From Papio anubis (taxonomy: Eukaryota > Chordata > Mammalia > Primates > Cercopithecidae): a DNA stretch of 64,000 bases. A model generated the notes under the pieces. It did not search any database, was not told where the DNA came from, and saw nothing but the letters and a program-made list of their open reading frames with translations. Below, piece by piece: positions 1 to 12,417 of this stretch. Where the stretch lies: contig NC_044981.1 of NCBI RefSeq assembly GCF_008728515.1, positions 133,611,937 to 133,675,936 on the forward strand. The letters run 5' to 3'. The first letter of the stretch is position 1. Every line of letters starts with the position of its first letter. The position numbers and the translations under genes are program-made.

Positions 1-636
1 GCACACAGAAACTGAGTGTAAGAAGTTACTGAAAAGCTACAGATAACGACATGAAGTTTTACATTGAGAGTTGATTGAAACACTTTACAATTGGTGCTGG
101 TTTTTTCTTTAGGTTTGAAATGAGAAATGAGAGCTGGAGAAGAAAGACTTTTTTATACTTATTTTACAACCCAGTTTTTCTTTTTAAAACTTCAGAGAGA
201 AAATTTTATACAGGGAGTATTTGAAGTTCTACTTTAAGTTTGTGTATTTAGGTATTCATTCCTTAACCATGGTGTTAGGCCCTACAGCTAAAAACATGAC
301 TGGCTAGAGGTCTTGTGATAACTAGCACTGGTGACAAAACATTGCTATTCACCTTTTTGATACACTTTATTTCTATTTGTAGGAGCAAATTTCCATCTGG
401 TATCATTTTTCTTTTGCCTGAAGAACTTTCTACATTTCTTCTTGTATACATCAGTCTGTGATACATTCAACTTCTATTTCTCTGAAACAATCTTTGTTTT
501 TTCTTAATTTTTGGAAGATATTTTTGCCTGGTAAAGAATTATAAACTGATAGTATTTGTTTTGTTTGTTTGAGTGCTTGCATTGCTTTTTCCTAATACTT
601 TAACATATCTTTGTATTGCATTCTGGCTTGCAAAGT
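1..636. other. Intron 12 of LAMA2 (partial), 3'-most part in window, AT-rich
   Basis: AT-rich intronic sequence at the window edge. No exon, RNA gene or repeat family is recognised. Exon 13 of LAMA2, which should follow exon 12 in transcription order, must lie before position 1, because no splice-flanked continuation of the laminin IV domain is seen here. Confidence 0.5.
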
Positions 637-1000
637 GTCCTGGTCCATTCAGGCTGCTACAACAAAATAACACAGACTAGGTAGGTTTTAAGCATTAAAA
701 ATATATTGCTCACAGTGCTAGAGACTGAGAAGTCCAAGATCCACGCATCAGCAGATTTGATGTCTGGTGAGGGCTTGCTCTCTGTTTCCAAGGTGGTACC
801 TCCCTGCTGCCCCTTCACGTAAAGGAAAGGGCAAGGCAGCATCCTCAACCTCTTTTATAAGGGCATTAATCCCATTCATGGAGATTAGAGCCCTCATGAC
901 TTAATCACTTCCCCAAAGCCCCACCTCTTAATACTATCACATTAGGCATTAGGTTCCAGCATATAAGTTTTAGGAGGACACCAACATTCAGACCATAGCA
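637..1000 (-). mobile_element. MLT1-type MaLR solo LTR
   Basis: Read on the minus strand, the element opens with TGCTATGGTCTGAATG, passes through the MaLR-typical stretch that includes TCATGAGGGCTC and CTTATAAAAG, and ends in a GACCAGGACA-like terminus. This is the layout of the mammalian-wide MLT1 LTRs. The copy is old and diverged. No clear 5-bp target duplication is left. A short related fragment lies at 2627-2700 on the same strand. Confidence 0.75.
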
Positions 1001-1076
1001 TATCATGCCTCACAAGAGACTGCTCTTCCTTATCTTTGTTCCTCTGTACCTGTTATTTATTTATTTTCTCTTCGTT

Positions 1077-1364
1077 CTTTTTTTTTTTGACGGAGTCTCG
1101 CTCTTTTGCCTAGGCTGGAATATAGTGGCCTGATCTTGGCCTACTGCAACCACTGCCTCCCAGGTTCAAGTGATTCTCCTGCCTCAGCCTTCCGAGCAGC
1201 TGGGACTACAGGTGTGCACACCACGCCCAGCTAATTTTTGTATTTTTGGTAGAGATGGGGTTTCACCATATTGGCCAGGCTGGTCTTGAACTCCTGACCT
1301 CATGATCCACCCGCCGTGGCCTCCCAAAGTGGTGAGATTACAGGCATGAGCCACCATGTCTGGC
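1077..1364 (-). mobile_element. Alu (AluS-like), minus orientation
   Basis: A T-run is followed by GACGGAGTCTCGCTC, the reverse complement of a full Alu, and the element ends with CCACCATGTCTGGC. Both monomers are present. Because LAMA2 is on the minus strand, this Alu is in sense with the host transcript. Confidence 0.95.
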
Positions 1365-1379
1365 AATGTTATTTTTTTC

Positions 1380-2626
1380 TCTGGCTGCTTTTACAAATTT
1401 TCCAGTTATCTGTCTTTTTAATAATTTGATTCTGATATATCTTGACATGATTTTCTTGCCATTTGGGATTCTGTTTCCATTGATTGATTTTCCTCCTGGT
1501 TGTGGTTTATATGCTGTGCTTGTTTATGTACCTGGTAATTTTTGATTTGATGCCAGACATCATGAAGTTTGCATTGTTGAGTGCTGGATTTTGTTGTAAT
1601 TAAATACTATTGGACTTTGTTCTGGCATGTAGTTAATTTATTTGAAATAAGTCGACTTCTTTTAAGGCTTGTTTTTAAGATTTGTTGGGGTGAACCTAGA
1701 GTAGCTTACAGTTTGGAGCTAATTTAGTCCCTGTTATGAAGGCATTCCACGTTGGGTGGTAGGAAAGTAAACTATTACCAGCCCTGTATCAGCTCAGGAA
1801 TTGTTTCTCTTACTACTTTTTAGTGATTCTTCCATTACCCTTAGGTAGTTTTCTCTCACATACTTACAACTCAGTACTCTAGATTCTCTTTACAGGTATC
1901 TGCAGCTCTCTCCTCCTCTCTCTCTGTATAGGTCAGGTCCCTCTTCCCTTGTATGCTGCCTCACAAATGCTAGCTGCCTGGGCCTCCATGAACCCTAATC
2001 TCTGTCTTTCCATTTCACAAGGCCAGGCTATGTTTGGCTTTTTTCTCAATACACCAATGCACTTCACCCTGGAGACAGTCCCCAGGCAATAATCTTGGGG
2101 CAATTGTAAACCTCACCTCATTTGTTTCTCTTTTTCAGAGATCACAGTTTTATGCTATCTGTGGAACAGTGTCTAAAAACTGTTGTTCCACATTTATTTC
2201 CCCCTCAGGTTTTCTTGTTGTTTAAGGCAGATAAGGAAATCTAGACACTATTATTCAGTTATGGTCAGGAGCAGAAATCCCAATGTGTTGTCTTTATAAA
2301 CACTTGTTTTTAGCATAATTTTTGAACATTTATGATTTGTTTCAAGGGGAGTTTATTTTTATGTATAATGTGGAGTAAAGATGCAGAAATTTTAATTTTT
2401 TCTCTAGATAATCAGTGGTACCAGACCATTTACTGTATAGGGTCTATCCTATTGTCATTGATCTGCAATGCTTATTTCATTAAAAATTAAGTATTCATAT
2501 ATGTATGCAATGTCTATGGGCTATTTTTTCAGTTCCATTGGTTTATTTTCACACTAATAACATTTTGCCTTAATCATTATATCTTTTAAAGTAAATCCTA
2601 ACTCTTTATATCAGATAAGATTTTTA
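1380..2626 (-). mobile_element. Ancient LINE (L1M/L1ME-like) remnant, antisense to plus strand
   Basis: The phrases around 1540-1590 (TTTTGATTTGATGCCAGACAT, then TTGAGTGCTGGAT) and around 2240-2285 (GGTCAGGAGCAGAAATCC) are recurrent in old antisense L1 copies. The sequence is strongly decayed and open frames are short. The subfamily is not assigned. Confidence 0.5.
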
Positions 2627-2700
2627 CAAGGGCATTAACTCTATTCATGGAGATTAGTACCCTCATGACAATCACTTTCCAAAAAGACCCACCTCTTTCC
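2627..2700 (-). mobile_element. MLT1 LTR fragment
   Basis: This stretch (AAGGGCATTAACTCTATTCATGG onward) closely matches part of the MLT1-type LTR at 637-1000 in the same orientation, around positions 855-930. It is a short orphan piece inside older L1 sequence. Confidence 0.6.
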
Positions 2701-2736
2701 TTTATAATTTCTAGATATATGTATATATACATGTCC

Positions 2737-3024
2737 TTTTTTTTTTGGAGAGTCTCTCTTGATGCCCCAGGCAGGAGTGCAGTGGCCCGATCTTGGCTCA
2801 CTGCAGCCTCTGCCTCCTGAGTTCAAGCAATTACCTTGCCTCAGCCTCCTGAGTAGCTGGGATTACATGCACCTGTCAACACACCCGGGTAATTTTTGTA
2901 TTTTTAGTAGAGACAGGGTTTTGCCATGTTGACCAGGGTGGTCTTGAACTTCTGACCTCTGGTGATCCACCCGCCTTGGCCTCCCAAAGTGCTGGGATTA
3001 CAGACGCGAGCCAGCGTGCCCTGC
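2737..3024 (-). mobile_element. Alu (old AluS/J-like), minus orientation
   Basis: A T-run is followed by an eroded GGAGAGTCTCTCTTG start. Then come the Alu landmarks in reverse complement, with GCCTCAGCCTCCTGAGTAG in the middle and CAAAGTGCTGGGATTACAG near the end. It is more diverged than the AluY copies and is in sense with LAMA2. Confidence 0.93.
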
Positions 3025-4400
3025 TTAGAATTTCTTTTGATTATTCTTGGCCATTGGCTTTTCCCTACAAATTTAATCCTTGGTACTATTTATATTTATT
3101 GCTATTACACATGGCTTCTTAAAAATTATTTTTGTAAAGTGTTTATATAAATAAATATGATTGACTTTTGTATATTACTTTTGCATATAGTCCCCTTATT
3201 GACTCACTGATTAAGAATTGTCTGTAGATTCTTTTGATTTTACAAAGCAGTTAATTATATCATCTACAAGTGAGTTTTATTTCTTCCTTTCCGATTCCTA
3301 TATATTTTATTTCCTATCTACTGCCCTGTCCAGATCTTCTATCACAATGTTAAATGCAAGTCGTGATAGTGACAACTGTTTCATGTTTGTGATCTTAAAC
3401 AATACTTTAAAGATTTTATATTAAGTAAGATATTTGCTATTGATTTTTATGTAGGTAGCCTTCGTCAGTTAAAGTGCTTTTCCAACTCTAGTTTTCAAAA
3501 TTTTTCAGACATGAAGAATGTTTAATTAATTTTACCCGTTTCTTTTTCTGCATCTATTGAGATAATTGATTTTTTTCTCTTTTAATCAGTCAATATGGTC
3601 AACTACTTAAACCCGTTTTCTAATTTGAAAGTAACCTTAAACACCGATGATAAAATCCACTTAGCCAATTTAGCCTATTTTTATAAACTGATGGATTTGG
3701 CTTGTTAATGTTTTATTTAGGATATTTTCATCCATATTCATGAGTGGCTTTGGGTAGGGGTTTTCTTTTTCATAGTCCTCTTGTCAAGATTTTATAGCAA
3801 GTCACATAAAATTACTTGAAGAGCAGGTCCCAGTTGTTCCATTCTCTGGAAAGTTTGTATAATTTTGCATTTAAAAAAAATTTTGAGTTTTGATTGAACT
3901 TACTTGCAAACAAATAGGCTTGGAATTAACTTCCTTGGATGGTTTATTGCACTGCTGATTCAATTACTTTAATGTTTATCTGACATTATAGATTTTTTTC
4001 CTTTGAGTCAGTTTTATTAAGTTGCATTTTCCTAGAAAGATATTCCTTTTTCTAAATTGTATTCTAATTTATTGTGTGTGAATTTTCATAATACTCTTAA
4101 TTTATTTTCTGATACTTCCTTATTTGTTTATTTTTGAAGTAATTGCAGTTATGTCCATTTTTACATTTCTAAAATTGTTTATGTGCGCTTCACCCACTTT
4201 TTGCTTGATTAATCTTGCCAGAGCTTTGAAACCATTTTAAAAAGTTGGTGGATTTGTGTCCTTTCTATTGACATTTGTTATTCATCTCATTCATTTGTAT
4301 TTATACAAATTCATATCTTTGTTGTTCCCTTTCTTATGCTTTCTTTTGAATAAGCTGCTTCAGTATCTCTATTCCAAAGATCAATGCCCTGCAAGAACTC
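3025..4400 (-). mobile_element. Ancient L1 ORF2-derived remnant (minus)
   Basis: The minus strand resembles degenerate L1 ORF2. A hallmark is the stretch near 3545-3600 containing TCTGCATCTATTGAGATAAT, which is the reverse complement of the widely repeated L1 segment encoding the palm region of reverse transcriptase. No intact frame remains. It probably continues the L1 before the Alu at 2737-3024. Confidence 0.65.
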
Positions 4401-5083
4401 ATAAACTTAACTGGTGGAAAAAATGCTTAATTGGAAGAGGCTATAGACACATCTGGACAGTAATCCTGGCTCTATTTCTTCTTAATTTGGATTTCTTGGT
4501 TTATTAGCTGATGACTTGGGTCATGTATATTAACAAAGATAAAAAGAGAAATTCACAAGTAAGGTAAATATTTTGGGTGACATGTGTTTTGTGCAGAATC
4601 TGTACAAACACTACCTCCTTTGTCCTGACCAGTAAATTCCTGCCAATGTAGCCCTAGATCATGTAAGTTTTGTTGCCAACCACATCACACATCAACTCTT
4701 ACTGAAATTACTGGTAAGTAAGCTATTTTATTTTTCTCATGAGTTTTTATCAAATGGAACATTCTCCTATCTAGTATTCATTCAGCTGATGAATTGTAAA
4801 CAAAATGGAAAACACTGTAAACAGAATGCATGTGAATATTAAAATGCTTTTTATATAAAAATTTGTAATGTGAGAACTAGTGCTTTATAAATTTAATTAG
4901 GAAAAATGTCAAGAGAATGTTATGACAAGGGTAGGTAAGACAGAGATTTCTATGTTTGACCTTGAGCTCTTGCATTTGTGCTAGTTTTACGTAGCAGATT
5001 CTATCATAGCTATGGGAAATAAATCAGTCCTTGATTTTTTTGTTTTTTAATACTTGTTTTCTTACTTATCCTTAACAATTTAT
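4401..5083. other. Intron 12, no recognised element
   Basis: Unique-looking AT-rich intron. No exon, RNA gene or repeat is recognised. Confidence 0.4.
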
Positions 5084-5930
5084 AAACCAAAAAGCATCAG
5101 AGACAGGTCTCAGTTTAGAGGTTTATTTGTCAAGGTTAAGGACCATGGCCTGTGACACAGCTTCAGGAGGTCCTGAGAATATGCGCCCAAGATGATTGGG
5201 TTACAGCTTGGCTTTATATGTTTTAGGGAGACAAAAGTTGCAGGCAAAGACATATACCAATACATGTAAGCTATACATTGGTTCGGCCCAGAAAGGTGGG
5301 ACATCTCGAAGCAAGGTGGGGGCTTTCAAGTCATTGATGGATTCAAAGATTTTCTGACTGGCAATTGGTCAAAAGAGTAAAATTATGCTTGAAGAGTTGA
5401 TGTCAGCTTGAGTTAAGAGGGTTGATTGTGGAAGCCATGGTCCTTGTCAGGTAGATGAAGCCTCCAAGTAGTAGGCTAAAGTAGCAGGCTGATGGTGAAT
5501 GTCTCTCACCAGACCTTAAAAGGTATCCGACTCTCAAAAGACTTAGTAAGGGAAGGAGATTCTCTATAGAATGCAAATTTCCCCAAGAGACAGCTTTGCA
5601 AGACCATTTCATATGTCAAAGAAATATATTTTGGTATAAAATACTTTGATTTCTTTTAGGGTCTGCTATCTGTTATGTTATGCTATACCAGAGTGAGGTT
5701 GGAATTTGGTATCTTGCTGCTGTAAAGCGTCCGTCTAGTCAGTTTTAAAATCTCTGTTTTAATGTTACTGTTGGTCTGTTGTGTCTAAACTCCAAAGGGA
5801 GCATCGTATAATGAGGAATGTGTAACCGTCCCTTCCCATGATGTTCAGGTTTCTTTGGGATTTTCAGGTTTCTTTGGGATTCCCTTGGTCAAGATGGCAG
5901 TTCATTCGGTCAGGGGGCTTAGAATTTTAT
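5084..5930 (-). mobile_element. Ancient ERV LTR-like block (family not assigned)
   Basis: Read on the minus strand the block has LTR-like features: GTCCTTAACCTTGACAAAT followed by AAACCTCTAAACTGAGACC near the 3' end, and a retroviral-LTR-like stretch with CAATGTATAGC upstream. I recognise it as a repeated mammalian LTR-type sequence but cannot name the family. A tandem duplication of about 19 bp (CAGGTTTCTTTGGGATT twice) sits at roughly 5845-5882. The upper boundary is uncertain. Confidence 0.45.
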
Positions 5931-7847
5931 TTTTGATTTACAAATTAATTCAGTTTATTTTAGGCAACAAACCTTCTTCCTGGTTCTACTCCATTGCCAA
6001 GTCAGTCTTGATGGGATCTGATTTATGGAATAAAAAATCAACCATAGTTGATTTATCCTATTTGCTTTTATAGCCATGCCATTCTTCACTTGCATAATGA
6101 TCTTCTTAACTAACCCACTTTATCCAAGATCTAAATAGGAGGAAATTATGGATGGGGAGGAGGGGTTTGAATTTCACTGTTGAATAATTTTAAGACTATG
6201 AAGGAAGATGTCAGAAATACGAAAGGAGAGTGGAACATATTTGTTAGTGAGTTTTTAATTATTTTGTAAAGCAAGACAGAATTCATCTTTCAACTCACAC
6301 AAATCTAACTCAATGGGCATTTCTGACCAATCAAAAAAAAAAAAAATTTCTTAGAATTTTGTTTGTGTTAAGCATGTAGCATCAATTACATAGTACTTGT
6401 TGAGCTTCTTTTATGTGATAAGATCTACCCTGTCCTATAAATCTCAAATATCAATTTCCTTCTTCAAATCTATGGCTTTAATTTGAGATCTGTGAAGCAA
6501 AACTGAAAGTCAAGCAAGAACAACAAAAGAATTTACCAGAGATTACTTTTAGAAGCCAGGTGCTACTATGTCAGCAGACTCTCCTAATGTGCATCTTAAA
6601 CTAGGCTGTAGGTATTCTTGGCAACTACATGAAAAAATTTAAAGGCTTCTCTAAGCTAGAAACAGAAAGACAGCATAATGCTGTAGAAAATAAGCATGTT
6701 TGGGTGAAGAACAAATCATATAAGATTAATTTAATAATGTTCAGAGACAGAATTTCAAACCTTAATGGTAATACAGGAACAGTAGACAAGCCAAGCTAGC
6801 TTCTCTCAGAACTTTACAGATGCAAAGAGAATTGCTTTTGGAAGCTGCATTAACTATTTCAGACCACTAGGGTAACCTTAAGTCAATGACTGTCACAATG
6901 TTCCAGTAGCACTTAGTTTACTAAGGCAGTAAATTATCCCAACTCTGAAATTCCCAAACTGTTTCTGAATAGCTGTAGCCTGCAGCAAACCAGCAGGATT
7001 CTTTGTCCTCTAGCTCTTTCCACTGCTGCCTGGTTGCTTAAACAAATGCCCTAAAACCAAGCATTAACATTTGCCAAGCATTTTGAAAATGAAATGCACC
7101 TGGGATAGCCCTGTGGGTGCCTGATTTAATTCTCTTTGACTATCGAGAATGAGGCGGGGAAAAATTAACACTTTATTCTGCCAGTTGTGCCAAATCTTCA
7201 CTGGTACATAGGGGAAAAAATTGAGGAATAATTCCTAGCTGAGATTGTGGGAATTTCAAAAATAGAAAGTATAAAAACGTGCTAAGTTTTCCTAGGCCTC
7301 ATCCATTATCCACACATGCACTTATAATCACTTACTTACACTTCGTTATTCCAAAAGAGTAAAAATGTGAAAAATGTTTCACAGGATACAAGGTACTCCT
7401 TTGCTAAATTGGCTAGTATTCTTGAGTTTTATTACAACCAGGCAGACACCCATGTGAGCAAAGGTGTGTCTCACATCAGCACACTTTTATTATTTGGGAT
7501 TAGGCTCCTAAAAAAAGAATAACGGCATGTGGCATCTCCATTATAAGAGAACACGCACACCATATCTCCCTTCTGTTAGAAGAAGGCTTATAATCAAGCA
7601 ACTTGGAAAATGTTTGAAAGTCTGTATATAAATATTTAGGAAAAGCTAATAGCATCTCATAATTTTTTCCAATTAGGAAATAACACTAAAAAAGTAGAGG
7701 AAGGATTATGTACCATAGCCTCTCGGTCATGGATGTAAATAAAATTCAACATTTAAGCAGATGCATTTGTATCTTGATATGCTATTTCTGTCAGATTCTG
7801 GCAATGGTTCTGATTCGAACAGCAATTACTTGTAAAGAATTCAGCCT
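5931..7847. other. Repeat-poor intron 12 block
   Basis: Nearly 1.9 kb with no Alu, L1 or LTR sequence that I recognise, in contrast to the surroundings. No convincing open frame is present. It could be conserved non-coding or simply unique sequence. Confidence 0.4.
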
Positions 7848-8155
7848 CAGCTGGGTGTGGTGGCTCATACCTGTAATTCCAGCACTTTGGGAAGCAGAGG
7901 CAGGTGGGTCACGAGGTCGGGAGATCGAGACCATCCTGGCTAACATGGTGAAACCCCATCTCTACTAAAAATACAAAAAAAATTAGCTGGGCGTGGTGGC
8001 GGGCACCTGTAGTCCCAGCTACTAGGGAGGCTGAGACAGGAGAATGGTGTGAACCCGGGAGGCGGAGCTTGCAGGGAACCGAGATCTTGCCACTGCACTC
8101 CAGCCTGAGCGACAGAGCGAGACTCTGTTTAAAAAAAAAAAAAAAAAAAGAAAAG
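7848..8155 (+). mobile_element. AluY-like element, plus orientation (antisense to LAMA2)
   Basis: A full dimeric Alu runs from the CTGGGTGTGGTGGCTCA box A region to an interrupted A-tail. AluY-type positions include GAGATCGAGACCATCCTGGC and GGCGGGCACCTGTAGTCCC. Flanking AAAGAATTCAG (about 7834-7844) and AAAGAATTTAG (about 8157-8167) look like a slightly eroded target-site duplication. Confidence 0.95.
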
Positions 8156-10264
8156 AAAAAGAATTTAGTTTCAGCTATTTAGAAAAGTGGCTTTATTGAA
8201 TTTACCGACAAGGCCCTACAATTTTCCATTTCCTTAGCAAGATATTAAATCAACCAAGCTAAGCATGTCATCATGACTATAATTTACGTGATGTGACATG
8301 ACAGTTAAGATGTACTGTGGTAATTTCTGAGAGCTTGCAGTATTATTGTAGTATCAAAAATTTATATGGTTCAGTTATTAAGGCAAATTGTTTCATTCAT
8401 ACTGAGATGCCTGACAGTAAACCACCAAGGGCTTCACATTACATTAAAAATGTCCTCCGTATTCAAACAATTTGTACACCCTGTTACTGTTATTTTGTTC
8501 ACCGAATGGAAACAGCAGCACAGGCAAGAACAGCGTTTTGATGTGAAAATGATTGGTAGGGGAATATGAAGAGCTTCATTGTGGGTTATAAGAAAGAAAC
8601 ATTTCAACCAGGATAAGGGAAGTTATCTTCGGGAACCAACAACTACTAATGGGATGTCCAAATTCTTTGTTCTGATTCTATCGAATATTCCATTTGCTTG
8701 CTTTCCTTCTGTCAGTTTGATTGTCAGCCAACAGAAAAAAAATGCATATGACCAAAGAAGAAAGGATGGAAAATCTGGTAAAGAATATTTCTATTATAAG
8801 CTACTTTAAATAAGTGTTGCCATCATATAAGAAATAAGACCTTTGAAATTCATCCAATTTTGACCTAAGGCTCTTCTTGGAACTCCTCAGAGTAGTTTTT
8901 TAAAAAAAAAATTGACAGTACATTTTTATATTTTTTTTGGCAATTTTAAGCAGTGGAAATTCAAGTCCTACATGCTATTTTGTTCTTTTTGGGAATACCA
9001 GAGTTTCCTAAATAGAATAGGATAAAATGACTTCTTGCTGTAAAGGGCCTTGCAAATAGAAGTTTAATTTGATTTTTATTACAGCTATTGAATTTTATGC
9101 AACATACGCTGTCTCTTAGAATACATGTTCATTGAAAATGTGTTTTAGACATTTACACACTTTTTGTAATAGCATTTAGAGGTCTATTAAAAATAAGAAA
9201 ACGGCCATGAGTTAAAAATGTTTCAACCAGCCAACACCACAAGTTCCCATTCACTGAGTAGCATATGAGATACTAAGTTTTTCTTTCAATACTCACATGC
9301 CATGCAAGAAAACCACTGACTGTAAACAAACTTTTATTTGCTTAATCAATGACGATTTCTTCATAAATAATGCTATATTTTGTTAGGTGTAAACTAGGCT
9401 TAAACAGCATCAATTCACAAAGGGATTTTCCCATCACAGCTTCTGGTGTGATCAGGTATTTTAACTATCAGCTGAGAAGGTATTAACTTTCACACAACAA
9501 GCAAGTATTCACGTTTATAAAGAAGTCACCAAATTTTATTTCCAACGAAGTATTAGGCAAGATAAACTAAAATTCTAAACCCCAGGATATCTATCTAGAT
9601 AGACATAATCCACAACAGAAAAAAATAAGCCTGTATGTCTGAGGCTGCTACATTTGTTTATCTGTGTATGTTTTTACGTATGTGTGGGCTTTATAACAAA
9701 CATGTGCTTCCAATCTGGCACTTTTAGGGTAGTTTCTGTCTGAGCTCCAGGAAATATGTTGTTTACATAAGCCTCATGGCAAGCATTTAATTAGTTATGT
9801 AATACATTTCTTTTCCAATTAACATTCATATCAGGTAGAAGGAAAAGTAAATCTCTTGAGTATCAGTTTTGTAATGGAATAAAAACAGATGAGAAAACCT
9901 TCAGTAAGTATCCCACCATAAACAACTCCAGAAAACAGTTCTTTTCACATAAGCACAACACAGTTTCTTCCAATAGCTGTAATTTGCTTTACAAAATACC
10001 CTAGAGGCTTCATTAATTTATTTGCCCATTCAAAAAGTTTACATAGAACATCAACTATACAAAGTTGCATATTAGGGATGTCGTGGCTGGTTAAGGTCTT
10101 GTGCAACATGGAAGAGACGCCCAACTCCATGTGATTTAGCTGGTTCTGGCAATCCAACCCAGTGTGTATTTAATTTTGTTTTTCTCTAAAAGAATTACCA
10201 ACTAAAACCCATTCTCACCATCAGTCAGTTAAAGCAGAATAGTGGGAATCAAGCGTGGACTTAC
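8156..10264. other. Repeat-poor intron 12 block next to exon 12
   Basis: About 2.1 kb of intron adjoining exon 12's donor with no recognised transposon. Isolated matches to muscle-type sites occur (TTAAAAATAA near 9187, CAGCTG near 9468), but such short matches are expected by chance. No coding exon is seen. Confidence 0.4.
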
Positions 10265-10438
10265 TTTGTTTCCCAGATAGGGAGCCGGTGCGCTCCAGTA
10301 GTAGCTGTGCGGCAGGGCTTGCCGGGCCTCCGCGTTACTGATGCTGATCTGCTGAGGTGAGTCCGAGTCGTCCTGCTGGGGAGCCACTCGAATGCGGCCA
10401 GAAAGGTCAGTCAGATACCAGCCACTCATATCTTGTAT
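10265..10438 (-). CDS. LAMA2: LAMA2 exon 12: start of laminin IV domain A
   Basis: This 174-bp, phase 0-0 exon encodes 58 residues (codons 537-594 in human numbering), from IQDMSGWYLTDL to APYLGNK. It opens the first laminin IV type A (L4a) globular domain, which is inserted into LE module 5 of the alpha-2 short arm. Laminin alpha-2 assembles into laminin-211/221, the main basement-membrane laminin of muscle and Schwann cells. The acceptor is CTCTAAG before ATACAAGATATG, and the donor is AAA|GTAAGT, close to consensus. Relative to human LAMA2 as I remember it, the sequence reads Ser at 549 and Ser at 561 where I expect Pro and Leu. The exon is in-frame if skipped. Confidence 0.96.
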
Positions 10439-12113
10439 CTTAGAGAAAACACACGTCATCATTAATTTTAAAAAAATATCTCTAAGCTTCATTTTCTTTC
10501 ATGTTCCTGGTCATGTCTACTTTTGGAAATTAAAAAAAAAAAAAAACACAAAACTACAAACATTTAAAAAAAACATGAGCATTATGAATATCATTAGACA
10601 TATGTACTCATGTAGGTTTCCATTGTTTATTTTTTTTCCTCGATGTTTCTAGGAGTTTCCAAGGTATTCTATAATAATCTGTTTTCATTGAACTTATGCT
10701 TTTTAAAAGATTGTGGTTCCAAATACCACTTTCTTAAAAATAGAAACTCACTCAAAGTCATACAATGGTTATAACATACACTTAATCAAACAGTTGGACT
10801 TTCAGTTCCATATTTTTTACTCCACTAGTAATTTCTTGTTGCTTTTAGAAAAATTTCTACTTTGAGGCTTAAGGATATTTGAACCCACCGGCCTGTTACT
10901 ATGACAACACCTCGCAATACTGTATGTATTCCTTCAAACAGGGTCAGAAGTTCTGTGGGGACCCACAGCCTACATCCCTGACCCAGAAATGGGAGGAACC
11001 TTAAAGGAGGAATCAGGGAATGCATAATGATTTGTTTTTACATCTTTATGCTCCAGCCAAGTTCAGGCCCACAGCTACATGTCTAATTTAAAGCATCCTA
11101 CCCAGTCAGGACAAAACACTGATTACTGAGGGCTTAGGGTACAAGCTATCAGGAACCTACTAGACATGCATGAGCTGCTTCATGTTGTGGGTGATGGGAA
11201 GCAGAATGCTAAGGGTGACTCTATGTGGATGAAATATTTTTAAAACTTTCTTCATAGATTATTTGACTCTGCTTATCCCAAAGCTGTGAAATCACTGAGA
11301 TTTCTTTGGTTAAATGAGAAATAGAAACCAGGTACAACCTGTTGACTTACTGGACAATAAGTAATATATTCCTTGCTCTTCTTCCCTTTCTAACGTCACC
11401 CTTGAGGCATTCTAAGACAGTTGAGTGGGATTCTGTGTCTCTAGCATCTGATGATCAAAGCTTGAGTACCAGCTCTGCCCCTTGGCTGGCTATGAAACTT
11501 TGATCTGTCAGTGGAGTAGTCTGGAGGGTGAGGTGGGACTTTGTAAACAAAATGAGGAAGTTAGACTAGATGTCCATCTGTGCTTGATTCTTTGAAGTCT
11601 GCTCTGAAAGCAATATAGTTGATAAAGTATAGATAATATTTCATAATATGAGGTTTGACTTAAAAGCACTGCAGGCAGAGAAAATATTTGATAGCTCTGT
11701 TCAGGATTAGTCTGCTGATTAAAGTTGAAAGGAAGAAGTGTTTAGGAAATAGTTTATCTAAATAGCAGTCTTTATAAAACACAACTCTGATAATGTCAGT
11801 CCTTAGCTTAAAATTCTTCAATGACACTCCAAGTAAAATATCTCAAATTCTTAGCATATTCAACCCTATAAGTTCTAGCTTCTCATTCCCCTCTCTAGAT
11901 TTCTCTCTCTCTCTAGCCCATTTCCTACCATTCTACACTCTTAAGTCCAGCCACATAGGCTGTGTAAAATTCCCAGAAAGTCCCATTTTCCTCTGACACT
12001 CTTCTGTATAGGGAGACAACATGCTGTCTGCACAGAGTTGAAAAGGCAGTAAGTAGTGTAGGCAATGAAGTCAGAAAAGTAAAGACATTCATGTTAAACA
12101 AAGAAAATTTTTA
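10439..12113. other. Intron 11, proximal to exon 12
   Basis: Intron between exons 11 and 12, before the AluY at 12114. A MIR-like stretch is possible around 11440-11580 (a CCAGCTCTGCC-type phrase), but the match is weak. Nothing else is recognised. Confidence 0.4.
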
Positions 12114-12417
12114 GGCCGGGCACGGTGGCTCACACCTGTAATCCCAGTACTTTGGGAGTCCGAGGCAGGTGGATCACGAGGTCAGGAGATCAAGACCATC
12201 CTGGCTAACATGGTGAAACCCCATCTCTACTAAAACATACAAAAAATTAGCCGGGCGTGGTGGCGGGCGCCTGTAGTCCCAGCTTTTTGGGAGGCTGAGG
12301 CAGGAGAATGGTGTGAACCCGGGAACTAGAGCTTGCAGTGAGCCGAGATTGCGCCACTGCACTCCAGCCTGGGCAACAGAGCACGACTCCATCTCAAAAA
12401 AAAAAAAAAAAAGAAAG
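12114..12417 (+). mobile_element. AluY element, plus orientation (antisense to LAMA2)
   Basis: A well-preserved Alu starts GGCCGGGCACGGTGGCTCA and ends in an A-tail with AAAG units. AluY-type features include ATCACGAGGTCAGGAGATCA and GGTGGCGGGCGCCTGTAG. The flanks AAAGAAAATTT (about 12101) and AAAGAAAATTT (about 12417) form a target-site duplication. It lies in intron 11, inverted relative to the gene. In the LAMA2 transcript it therefore presents a U-tract and cryptic acceptors. Confidence 0.96.

Noticed and set aside
1..10264. Search for LAMA2 exon 13
   Set aside because: No continuation of the laminin IV domain with proper splice sites was found. It probably lies before position 1.
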